From Hyunsoonleella aestuarii (GTDB lineage Bacteria; Bacteroidota; Bacteroidia; Flavobacteriales; Flavobacteriaceae): a stretch of DNA of 64,000 nt. Of this stretch, positions 1 through 7,199 are shown one piece after another. The notes beneath the pieces are model-generated. The model saw only the letters and a program-made list of their open reading frames with translations, had not been told where the DNA came from and searched no databases. The first letter of the stretch is position 1. The number at the start of each line of letters is the position of its first letter. A program made the translations under genes and the position numbers. The DNA lies in contig NZ_VAWB01000002.1 in NCBI RefSeq assembly GCF_006148925.1, positions 372,001 through 436,000 on the forward strand, read 5' to 3'.

Positions 1-546
1 GAAGAAACTCCAGATGCAGAGATAAAGGCAAATTTTGAAACTAATTTTTTTGGTCCCATCAATGTTATTAAGTCTGTTTTGCCACATATGCGTAGTCAAA
101 AATCTGGATTAATAATAAATGTTACATCCATAGCTGGCTACATGGGTTTGCCATATCGCGGTATTTACAGTGCTAGTAAAGGGGCACTCGAGCTTTTAAC
201 CGAGGCTTTTAGAATGGAAATAAAACATTTTAATATCAAGATGGTTAATATCGCTCCGGGTGATTTTGCTACTAATATTGCATCAGGACGTTATCATGCG
301 CCACTATTGGATGATTCGCCTTATAAACAGCCCTATAGCAATACCCTAAAATTAATGAATGAACACGTTGATAAAGGTAGCAATCCGGAATTAATGGCAC
401 TCCGTTTATTTAAAATAATAAATGCAAAGAATCCAAAAGTGCATTATAAAGTTGGTGAGTTTATGCAAAAATTCTCAATTGTTCTAAAAAGATTGCTTCC
501 AGATAAAATTTACGAGAAGCTTTTGATGAATCATTACAAGCTCTAA
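1..546 (+). CDS. Short-chain dehydrogenase/reductase, 5' truncated by window edge
   Basis: The reading frame is open from base 1, so the N-terminal half with the NAD(P)-binding glycine motif lies outside the window. What remains is the C-terminal part of a Rossmann-fold SDR oxidoreductase. It shows a NVTSIAG strand carrying the catalytic serine, then YSASK, the YxxxK catalytic pair, followed by the helix that begins GALELLTEAFRMEI, and IAPGDFATN, the PG motif after the last core strand. These are family hallmarks, so an NAD(P)H-dependent oxidoreductase is well supported. The substrate cannot be read from this fragment. The C-terminal tail of about 80 residues is longer than the minimal SDR core and is seen in the SDR group that acts on lipid-like or ketone substrates, but that is inference. 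Confidence 0.85.
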   Translation, partial: EETPDAEIKANFETNFFGPINVIKSVLPHMRSQKSGLIINVTSIAGYMGLPYRGIYSASKGALELLTEAFRMEIKHFNIKMVNIAPGDFATNIASGRYHAPLLDDSPYKQPYSNTLKLMNEHVDKGSNPELMALRLFKIINAKNPKVHYKVGEFMQKFSIVLKRLLPDKIYEKLLMNHYKL

Positions 547-595
547 AAATACTTGGTACGTTATTTGATATTGATGATTCAAAAATCAACAAATC

Positions 596-1024
596 ATGAT
601 ACGTCCTTTATCAATTATTCTATTACTTCTTTCTTTTAGTTTTGTAACAAGTTGCCAAGATATTTTGGAATGCGTTATAAATAGACATCCCAGATTGGAC
701 GACAAAAGACTTGTTACAGCTTTAGTCGATAATTTTTATTTTGACGAAATAAGGGCAGATATAAAAAATGAACCACGAGATAATAGTTATTATTACTATT
801 TCTCTATTGATGGAGATTTACCACGAGGTTTGGAATTTTTTATTGATTACAGAAGCGTGATTATAGAAGGAACACCTTTAGAAACTGGGATTTATAATTT
901 TACCATTCGTTTAAGTGTTGAACAAGCTAACGATTACTACGAGGAATGTGAAAATCAACTAAACGATTGCGACGGCTTGTGTGACGATACTACTTTACAG
1001 AGGTATAGATTGGTAGTTCAATAA
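596..1024 (+). CDS. Small lipoprotein with putative Ig-like (He_PIG-type) fold
   Basis: This is a 142-residue protein with a hydrophobic signal segment ending in a lipobox (FVTSC, Cys20), so it is probably an outer-membrane or periplasmic lipoprotein. The mature part contains DGDLPRGLEF followed by IIEGTPLETGIYNFTIRL. That pattern (LPxGL ... GTP ... G.Y.FTI) is typical of the putative Ig domain that often occurs in surface proteins. Four further cysteines near the C-terminus (CENQLNDCDGLC) may form disulfides. It stands alone between an SDR gene and the transaldolase gene. The function is unknown and the Ig assignment rests on motif resemblance only. Confidence 0.7.
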   Translation: MIRPLSIILLLLSFSFVTSCQDILECVINRHPRLDDKRLVTALVDNFYFDEIRADIKNEPRDNSYYYYFSIDGDLPRGLEFFIDYRSVIIEGTPLETGIYNFTIRLSVEQANDYYEECENQLNDCDGLCDDTTLQRYRLVVQ

Positions 1025-1132
1025 AATCTCTTTGTAAGTTGTTAATATATTTTGATATAATTTAATTTAACGACAATCTTATTATTGTAAATTCGCCAAT
1101 AAAATTTAATCAACTAAAAATAATTTGTTAGA

Positions 1133-1786
1133 ATGAAGTTTTTTATAGACACAGCTAATCTGGATCAAATAAAAGAAGCACAAGACCTTGGTGTTTTAGA
1201 TGGAGTAACTACCAATCCATCTTTAATGGCCAAAGAAGGCATTACTGGGCATGATAATATCTTAAAGCATTATGTAGACATTTGTAATATAGTTGATGGT
1301 GATGTAAGTGCCGAAGTTATTGCTACAGATTTTAATGGCATGATTAGAGAAGGTGAGGCACTTGCAGAACTTCATAAACAAATAGTTGTAAAATTGCCGA
1401 TGATTAAAGATGGTGTAAAAGCTTGTAAATATTTTTCTGAAAAAGGTGTAAAAACAAATGTAACTTTAGTATTCTCTCCTGGTCAGGCTTTGTTAGCAGC
1501 TAAGGCAGGAGCAACCTATGTATCTCCCTTTATAGGTAGATTAGATGACATTTCAACAGATGGTTTAAACTTAATTGCTGAAATAAGGCACATTTACGAT
1601 AATTATGCTTTTGATACAGAAATATTAGCAGCCTCTGTAAGACATACTATGCATGTTATTGATTGTGCAAAATTAGGAGCCGATGTTATGACAGGACCAC
1701 TTAGTTCTATCGAAGGTTTATTGAAGCATCCTTTAACAGATATAGGTTTAGCAAAGTTTTTGGCAGATTACAAAAAGGGTAATTAA
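1133..1786 (+). CDS. fsa: Transaldolase / fructose-6-phosphate aldolase (Fsa/TalC-like)
   Basis: This 217-residue TIM-barrel class I aldolase is the short transaldolase type. It begins [16 protein letters not shown] and carries [14 protein letters not shown], the family signature. The Schiff-base lysine is K87 in VVKLPM. Further conserved strands are [20 protein letters not shown] and [11 protein letters not shown]. It acts in the non-oxidative pentose phosphate pathway (sedoheptulose-7-P + glyceraldehyde-3-P to erythrose-4-P + fructose-6-P) or cleaves fructose-6-P directly. Sequence alone does not separate the two activities, though the short length is shared by both. The protein is cytosolic. 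The gene is monocistronic, followed at once by a strong hairpin terminator. Confidence 0.93.
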   Translation: MKFFIDTANLDQIKEAQDLGVLDGVTTNPSLMAKEGITGHDNILKHYVDICNIVDGDVSAEVIATDFNGMIREGEALAELHKQIVVKLPMIKDGVKACKYFSEKGVKTNVTLVFSPGQALLAAKAGATYVSPFIGRLDDISTDGLNLIAEIRHIYDNYAFDTEILAASVRHTMHVIDCAKLGADVMTGPLSSIEGLLKHPLTDIGLAKFLADYKKGN

Positions 1787-1805
1787 TACTGAAATGATAA
1801 AAATA

Positions 1806-1841
1806 AAAAAGCCTTTGCATTAATTTGCAAAGGCTTTTTTT
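1806..1841. terminator. Bidirectional intrinsic terminator
   Basis: A perfect 9-bp stem GCCTTTGCA / TGCAAAGGC (1811-1819 and 1826-1834) is flanked by an A-run on the left and a T-run on the right. It lies between the convergent transaldolase gene and the thioredoxin-fold lipoprotein gene and can serve both. Confidence 0.85.
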
Positions 1842-1857
1842 ATAGGGAATGAGTTTA

Positions 1858-3279
1858 TTATTTATTTAATAATCCTAGTAGTTGCTCCTCAAAATTTGAG
1901 TAAAAAATATTAGTATTACTATCAATTATCTTTTTATTTTTATCAACAATAATCGCCTTTGTAATGGGATACAAGGCTAGTACTTCCTTGGACTCTTCTG
2001 GGTTTTTAAGTTGATATTTGTCTTTGCAAGACAACTTGTTTCGTTTTAATGTTTTCGTCATCATTTTCAAATCATAGTTGTCAATATTCACTGTTACAAA
2101 AGATACTTCTGGGTATTTTAACTTTAATTCTTCGAGCTTCTTATGAGTGTCTTTAAAATGACTGTAAATTGAGTGTGACCAGAAACAAAATACTGTAGGT
2201 GTATTTATTACCGCATTTAAATCATACTCATTATTTTTACAATCTATTATAGCAACTTCAGGAAGAATTTTTCCTTTTTTTAATTTGTAAATGGCTAAAG
2301 AATAATGTTTAATTAAATCGTTTTGCTCCTTATTATCGCTCTTTGCTAGAAAGGATTTTAGAACAGCTTCGCTACAGGATTCACTTTTATTTTTAGTTAA
2401 AAAATTGATTGTATAGTGATAAAGAAGATCATTTTTAATTGATGATTTGTCAACCAAACTATCTATAAGTTTAAGCTTGTCAAGAGTAAAACAAACCGAT
2501 TTACTATCAAAATAATCTTTCTTAGAATGTTCTAAATGCTCTTTAAGCGCAAGGTTATTAAAATTCGACTTTAAAAAAGATTGATAACTAAAATAGTCTT
2601 TCAAGAAATCATCATTGTAGTTTACGTTTTTTCTATATTCATAAAAACCAGAGGGCAAGGAGGCAAGTATTTCGGCTTTGTTTTTACCATAATGAACAAA
2701 AGGATATATTTCTTTGTTAAAGTAGTAATTATAATCTATGTTGGCCTTGGCTAATTTGTTGAAAAGGGTAGAGGTTTCATACTTACTTTTAAAATGATCT
2801 AAATGCTTTAATTTTTTCGATTTTATGTATTCAATCTTTTTCTCAAAATCTTTGGCTTCCAACTGGCAGTATTTAAAAACACTTTTTTCTTGTTTTTCAT
2901 TCTGCAAAAATTCATCAATAAAATAATTGTTCTTTTTTGCCCCTCTACCAGAATAAACAAGAGATTCGTCAAAATCTAAAGTATTTAATCTAAGCAATAA
3001 ACTATCTTGAGATTCAAGCAGCACCATTTGGAATTCGTCTCCATGGCGAAAAGTATACAATCCTTCAGTTAAGTTCTCTATCTTATACAAGAATCTGTTG
3101 TTTCCATCAAGAATAATGGTATCCTGAATAGTTTCAGGTTTGGCAACAACAACAAAGTTATTTTTAGGGTTAATTATTTGACCTCCTAAAAAAGCATAAT
3201 TCTTATCAATAGAATTACTTTCCTTTTTGCAACCTACAAAAGCAAGAATACTTAATAATAATGCAAAATATAATTTCAT
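1858..3279 (-). CDS. Lipoprotein with C-terminal thioredoxin-like (TlpA-type) domain lacking CxxC
   Basis: About 473 residues from the start chosen at 3279. An ATG six codons upstream (3297) is possible, but the inner one directly precedes a clean lipoprotein signal (MKLYFALLLSILAFVGCKK, lipobox FVGC). The N-terminal part resembles the beta-rich DUF4369-like region common in Bacteroidota TlpA proteins, followed by a long Lys-rich helical middle. The last 130 residues look like a thioredoxin fold: PTVFCFWSHS, then VSFVTVNID, then YPITKAIIVDKNKKII with the cis-Pro region. At the place of the usual WCxxC there is FWSHSIYS, so the redox cysteines are missing. It probably acts as a periplasmic binding or scaffold protein rather than a disulfide reductase. 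It is preceded by an A/T-rich intergenic region and appears monocistronic. Confidence 0.75.
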   Translation of the reverse strand: MKLYFALLLSILAFVGCKKESNSIDKNYAFLGGQIINPKNNFVVVAKPETIQDTIILDGNNRFLYKIENLTEGLYTFRHGDEFQMVLLESQDSLLLRLNTLDFDESLVYSGRGAKKNNYFIDEFLQNEKQEKSVFKYCQLEAKDFEKKIEYIKSKKLKHLDHFKSKYETSTLFNKLAKANIDYNYYFNKEIYPFVHYGKNKAEILASLPSGFYEYRKNVNYNDDFLKDYFSYQSFLKSNFNNLALKEHLEHSKKDYFDSKSVCFTLDKLKLIDSLVDKSSIKNDLLYHYTINFLTKNKSESCSEAVLKSFLAKSDNKEQNDLIKHYSLAIYKLKKGKILPEVAIIDCKNNEYDLNAVINTPTVFCFWSHSIYSHFKDTHKKLEELKLKYPEVSFVTVNIDNYDLKMMTKTLKRNKLSCKDKYQLKNPEESKEVLALYPITKAIIVDKNKKIIDSNTNIFYSNFEEQLLGLLNK

Positions 3280-3427
3280 AAATCCTTTTCTATGCAATTG
3301 GACAGGATGTCCTCATTTTCTAAGCAAAAATATGTCTTGTTATTAAAAGGTGCTGTTAATAGGCTGTTAAATATTAGTATAACTGAATTTCAACAGATTT
3401 CTGGTGTTTAAAAATATATGAGATACA

Positions 3428-3459
3428 TTTCGCCTAACAATTTGATTTTTCTACTTTTG
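3428..3459 (+). promoter_or_regulatory. Candidate Bacteroidota-type promoter for the ABC-F gene
   Basis: TACTTTTG (3452-3459) matches the -7 consensus TAnnTTTG exactly. An imperfect -33 element TTTCG lies 19 bp upstream (3428-3432). The ATG follows 20 bp after the -7 box. Confidence 0.4.
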
Positions 3460-3479
3460 CAAAAATTTTAATAAACGTT

Positions 3480-5105
3480 ATGTTATCAGTTTCTAATCTT
3501 TCAGTTCAATTCGGTAAAAGAGTACTATTTGATGAAGTTAATACCACTTTCAATAATGGCAATTGCTATGGTATAATTGGTGCAAATGGTTCTGGGAAAT
3601 CTACCTTTTTAAAGATTCTATCTGGAAAGCAAGACCCTACATCTGGACATGTCTCTCTAGAGACAGGTAAGCGTATGTCTGTTTTGGAACAAAATCATAA
3701 TTTATATGACGAACATACTGTGTTAGAAGCCGTTTTAATGGGTAATAAACCTTTGTTTAAAATTAAAACTCAAATTGATGCTTTGTATGCAGATTATTCC
3801 GATGAAAATGCCGAGAAAATTGGAGAGCTTCAAGTAGAATTTGAAGAAATGAATGGTTGGAATGCTGATAGTGATGCAGCCGCAATGTTATCAAATTTAG
3901 GTATTAAGGAGGAGTTTCATTATACGCTCATGTCCGATTTAGATGGTAAGCAAAAAGTGCGTGTCTTATTAGCACAAGCTTTATTTGGTAATCCTGATGT
4001 TTTAATAATGGATGAGCCCACCAATGATTTGGATTATGAAACGATTTCATGGTTAGAAAACTTTTTAGCTAATTATGATAATTGTGTTATTGTAGTTTCT
4101 CACGACCGTCATTTCTTGGATGCTGTTTGTACTCATATTTCTGATATTGATTTTGGTAAAATAAATCACTATTCAGGTAATTACACGTTTTGGTATGAAT
4201 CTTCTCAATTGGCTGCTAAACAAAGAGCACAGCAAAATAAGAAAGCTGAAGAAAAGAAAAAGGAACTGGAGGAGTTTATTAGAAGATTTTCAGCTAATGT
4301 TGCTAAGAGCAAGCAGGCGACAAGCAGAAAGAAAATGATAGACAAATTGAATATCTCAGATATTAGACCTACAAGCCGACGCTATCCTGCTATTATTTTT
4401 GAGCGTGATAGAGAAGCTGGGGATCAAATATTAAATATTGAAGGACTAGCTGCATCTATAGAAGATGAAATACTGTTTAAAAAAATCGATTTAAACCTTG
4501 CTAAAGGGGATAAAGTAGTTGTGTTTTCAAGAGATTCGCGTGCAACTACAGCCTTTTATCAAATACTTAATAATAAAGAAAAAGCAGATGAGGGTAAATT
4601 TGCTTGGGGTGTTACTACAACTCAATCTTATTTACCATTGGATAATAGTGAGTTTTTCGATAACGAACTTACCTTAATAGATTGGCTTCGTCAATGGGCT
4701 ACTACTGAAGAAGAGCGTGAAGAAGTTAATATTCGCGGGTTTTTAGGTAAAATGATATTTAGTGGAGAAGAGGCATTTAAAAAGTCATCTGTATTGTCAG
4801 GTGGTGAAAAAGTTAGGTGTATGCTTTCTCGTATGATGATGATGAGGGCTAATGTACTGCAGCTTGATGAACCAACTAACCATTTAGATTTAGAAAGTAT
4901 TACAGCCTTTAATAATTCACTTAAAAACTTCAAAGGAACAATTTTGTTTACAACCCATGATCATGAGTTTGCTCAAACTGTTGCTAACAGAGTTGTTGAA
5001 TTAACACCAAATGGGATTATAGATCGTTATACAACCTTTGATGAATATATGCAAGACAAGAAAATCAAAGAATTAAGAAATAAAATGTACGCTGTAAGTG
5101 TTTAG
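3480..5105 (+). CDS. ABC-F family ATPase, YbiT-like, with a degenerate second ATP site
   Basis: A 541-residue soluble protein with two ABC domains and a linker, no membrane segment, so it belongs to the ABC-F translation-factor/ribosome-associated class. The overall length, the start of the linker and the wording of the motifs are closest to E. coli YbiT. NBD1 has an intact Walker A (GANGSGKST) and Walker B (VLIMDEPTNDLD), but its signature motif is altered (SDLDGKQKVRV). NBD2 has an intact signature (LSGGEKVR) and Walker B (QLDEPTNHLD), but its Walker A is replaced by FSRDSRATTAF. Since each ATP site pairs Walker A of one domain with the signature of the other, one composite site is intact and the other is lost on both faces. 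It probably binds the ribosomal E site, by family analogy. The gene is monocistronic. Confidence 0.88.
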   Translation: MLSVSNLSVQFGKRVLFDEVNTTFNNGNCYGIIGANGSGKSTFLKILSGKQDPTSGHVSLETGKRMSVLEQNHNLYDEHTVLEAVLMGNKPLFKIKTQIDALYADYSDENAEKIGELQVEFEEMNGWNADSDAAAMLSNLGIKEEFHYTLMSDLDGKQKVRVLLAQALFGNPDVLIMDEPTNDLDYETISWLENFLANYDNCVIVVSHDRHFLDAVCTHISDIDFGKINHYSGNYTFWYESSQLAAKQRAQQNKKAEEKKKELEEFIRRFSANVAKSKQATSRKKMIDKLNISDIRPTSRRYPAIIFERDREAGDQILNIEGLAASIEDEILFKKIDLNLAKGDKVVVFSRDSRATTAFYQILNNKEKADEGKFAWGVTTTQSYLPLDNSEFFDNELTLIDWLRQWATTEEEREEVNIRGFLGKMIFSGEEAFKKSSVLSGGEKVRCMLSRMMMMRANVLQLDEPTNHLDLESITAFNNSLKNFKGTILFTTHDHEFAQTVANRVVELTPNGIIDRYTTFDEYMQDKKIKELRNKMYAVSV

Positions 5106-5107
5106 AT

Positions 5108-5141
5108 AAAAAAGCCCGATAATGATTTATCGGGCTTTTTT
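5108..5141. terminator. Bidirectional intrinsic terminator
   Basis: A 15-bp perfect stem (5108-5122 with 5127-5141, core GCCCGATAA/TTATCGGGC, TGAT loop) carries A- and T-runs at its feet. It lies between the convergent ABC-F and DUF2007-like genes. Confidence 0.9.
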
Positions 5142-5380
5142 TATAATGCTTCTTGATTGGATCTAACGCTTTCCACAATTTTAACTGCTTCATCAAGCTC
5201 GTCCTTGTGAACATGAATTTCTTGTAGCAAGTGACCTCCAAAAATAGGATTTAAATTTGATTCATTTTGTTCTTTAATCACTGCATTAATACCAATATCT
5301 TCTAAATTTTGCTTAATGTGTTGCGCGTTAACTAAATTACCAGTAAAAATTTTAATATAATTAGAATCTGTCATAGCCAT
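5141..5380 (-). CDS. DUF2007-like small signal-transducing protein
   Basis: A 79-residue soluble protein. The pattern YIKIFTGNLVNAQHIKQNLEDIGI-type start, a central GGHLLQEIHV and a final DELDEAVKIVES helix fits the DUF2007 (putative signal transducing protein) beta-alpha-beta fold, in which a short strand is followed by a helix that selects between alternative positions. No catalytic residues are visible. The molecular role of the family is not established. The start ATG could be the first or the second codon pair (MAM), which makes no practical difference. Its stop codon overlaps the terminator hairpin. Confidence 0.7.
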   Translation of the reverse strand: MAMTDSNYIKIFTGNLVNAQHIKQNLEDIGINAVIKEQNESNLNPIFGGHLLQEIHVHKDELDEAVKIVESVRSNQEAL

Positions 5381-5518
5381 AACGTTTAAAGGTTCTTCTT
5401 AAAGATACAACATTTTGAAATGATTTAAAAATTTTTATAAACTCTGTTATAATGAAGAAAATTAAAATCATTAAATTTAGAAATGATAAATCAATTAAGT
5501 AAATAATAGCCATTTACC

Positions 5519-6337
5519 ATGAAAAACATTTTAGTTATCTTCTTTTTGCTTAATGTAGCTTGCAAGGAAAAAGGAGCTATCCAAGAAGAATCTATTATTT
5601 CTAAAAGCAACATTTTTAACTATACTAAAATTATTGACTTAACTCATGACTTTTCAGATGAAACTGTTTATTGGGTAACGGCTAAAGAATTTCACTTAGA
5701 TACGGTTGCGCACGGTGAGACAGATCAAGGTTTTTTCTATGCGGCTAATAATTTTACAACCGCAGAACATGGTGGAACACATATAGATGCGCCTATTCAT
5801 TTTGCAAAAGATGGACAAACAGTTGATAAAATACCCCTTGAGCATCTCATTGGTCAAGCTATAAAAATCAATGTGTCAAGCAAGGCATTTAATAATCCTG
5901 ATTATTTAATTCGCATTGACGATTTTTTACAATGGGAAAAAGATGAAAATATAGAAATACCTAATGGCAGCATTATTTTATTGGAGACTGGTTTTTCAAA
6001 ATATTATCCGAATAAATTAAAATATTTAGGAACAGAAATGCGAGGCCCAGAAGCCGTTAAAGATTTACATTTTCCAGGATTATCACCGGAAGCGGCTACT
6101 TGGTTGGTTGAAAACAGAAATATCCATGCGATTGGTCTTGATACACCTAGTATTGATTTTGGACAATCATCTGATTTCAAGACTCATGTCATTTTATTAA
6201 GTGAAAATATACCCGCATTTGAAAATTTAACCAATTTAGAGAAACTTCCAAGTAAAGGTTTTACCATTGTTGCATTACCTATGAAAATAAAGGGAGGAAG
6301 TGGAGGCCCTTTAAGAATAGTTGCTTTATTAAACTAG
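5519..6337 (+). CDS. Cyclase-family (kynurenine formamidase-like) hydrolase, probable lipoprotein
   Basis: 272 residues. The metal-binding signature HGGTHIDAPIHF (His84, His88, Asp90) defines the cyclase/KynB family, which hydrolyses formyl-kynurenine or related amides and lactones with bound metal. Other conserved parts are IIDLTHDFSDET at the start of the domain and the FPGLSPEAATWLVE / AIGLDTPSIDFG segment. Unlike cytosolic KynB, it starts with a hydrophobic signal followed by NVACKEKG, so it is probably exported and lipidated at Cys15, although the lipobox is weak. No tryptophan-degradation genes are adjacent, so the substrate is open. The downstream gene is convergent, three bases away. 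Confidence 0.82.
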   Translation: MKNILVIFFLLNVACKEKGAIQEESIISKSNIFNYTKIIDLTHDFSDETVYWVTAKEFHLDTVAHGETDQGFFYAANNFTTAEHGGTHIDAPIHFAKDGQTVDKIPLEHLIGQAIKINVSSKAFNNPDYLIRIDDFLQWEKDENIEIPNGSIILLETGFSKYYPNKLKYLGTEMRGPEAVKDLHFPGLSPEAATWLVENRNIHAIGLDTPSIDFGQSSDFKTHVILLSENIPAFENLTNLEKLPSKGFTIVALPMKIKGGSGGPLRIVALLN

Positions 6338-6340
6338 GCT

Positions 6341-7195
6341 CTAAAAAGAACCTTTGACACCTATTCTATTTCCACTAAAAGAAAGGTTCCATGTTATTTT
6401 ATTAGACTTTGGATTTTGAATACCGTAAGCTTCTTGCTTAAATAGAAACTTATCGATGCTATCCACAACTATAATACTCAAGGCTGCACTAAAGGCAACA
6501 TCTGTTAGCCAATGAGCGCCGTCTACAAGTCTTGATATAGGCGGGATAGCTCCGATGGTATAAATACCAGCTTTAACCCACACATTTTCGAATTGCTTTG
6601 CTATGGCATGAGTCATGGTTACAGATAAAACAGTATGACCAGAAGGAAAGGAATGAAAAGCACCTTGAGACGAGAAAAAATTAAACTCATGAGCGCCTAA
6701 ATTTTCTCCAGGTCGTGCTCTACCCATAGCAGTTTTGGTAAAACTCTGAATAAAACCTGTAGTAACAGACGATGAAATGATTAGAATACTTGTTCGTCTT
6801 ATTTTTTTGTTTTTAGTAAACAATCCAAAACCATACAAACCAGCATTGGCCATAAAATAATTTTGAGGACTACCAAAATACCAGCCAAAATCTCTAACAA
6901 CGCCTGGAAAGTCGTCCTTTTGTCTAACTATAAAATCATCGAAACCTTCATCTGCTGCAGACAACGCAATCGTACCAACTACGAGCCCTCCTAATTTAGC
7001 AAAATCTCTACCTTTCCAGTCTAGTGGTCTTGTAAACGAATGTTTAACACTTTTCCATGTAGTATTGACATCATATTTAAAGTCCTGCCATGTATTTGTA
7101 GTATCAATATTAGCGTTATTTGATAATTGTTGGCAATTTGCATAACTTAAAAGTAATACTGTAATTACAAGAAATAAATATTGTTTTAACTTCAT
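6341..7195 (-). CDS. PAP2-superfamily phosphatase, membrane or periplasmic
   Basis: A 284-residue protein with an N-terminal hydrophobic signal and the three PAP2 motifs in order: KTAMGRARPGE, FPSGHT, and SRLVDGAHWLTDV. These give the acid-phosphatase active site that acts on lipid phosphates (phosphatidic acid, undecaprenyl-PP or lipid A phosphate). Hydrophobic segments surround the motifs, which fits a membrane-bound lipid phosphatase facing the periplasm. It starts 4 bp after the stop of pheT on the same strand and so is probably co-transcribed with it, although no functional link is apparent. The exact substrate cannot be told from sequence. Confidence 0.85.
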   Translation of the reverse strand: MKLKQYLFLVITVLLLSYANCQQLSNNANIDTTNTWQDFKYDVNTTWKSVKHSFTRPLDWKGRDFAKLGGLVVGTIALSAADEGFDDFIVRQKDDFPGVVRDFGWYFGSPQNYFMANAGLYGFGLFTKNKKIRRTSILIISSSVTTGFIQSFTKTAMGRARPGENLGAHEFNFFSSQGAFHSFPSGHTVLSVTMTHAIAKQFENVWVKAGIYTIGAIPPISRLVDGAHWLTDVAFSAALSIIVVDSIDKFLFKQEAYGIQNPKSNKITWNLSFSGNRIGVKGSF

Positions 7196-7199
7196 AAAA

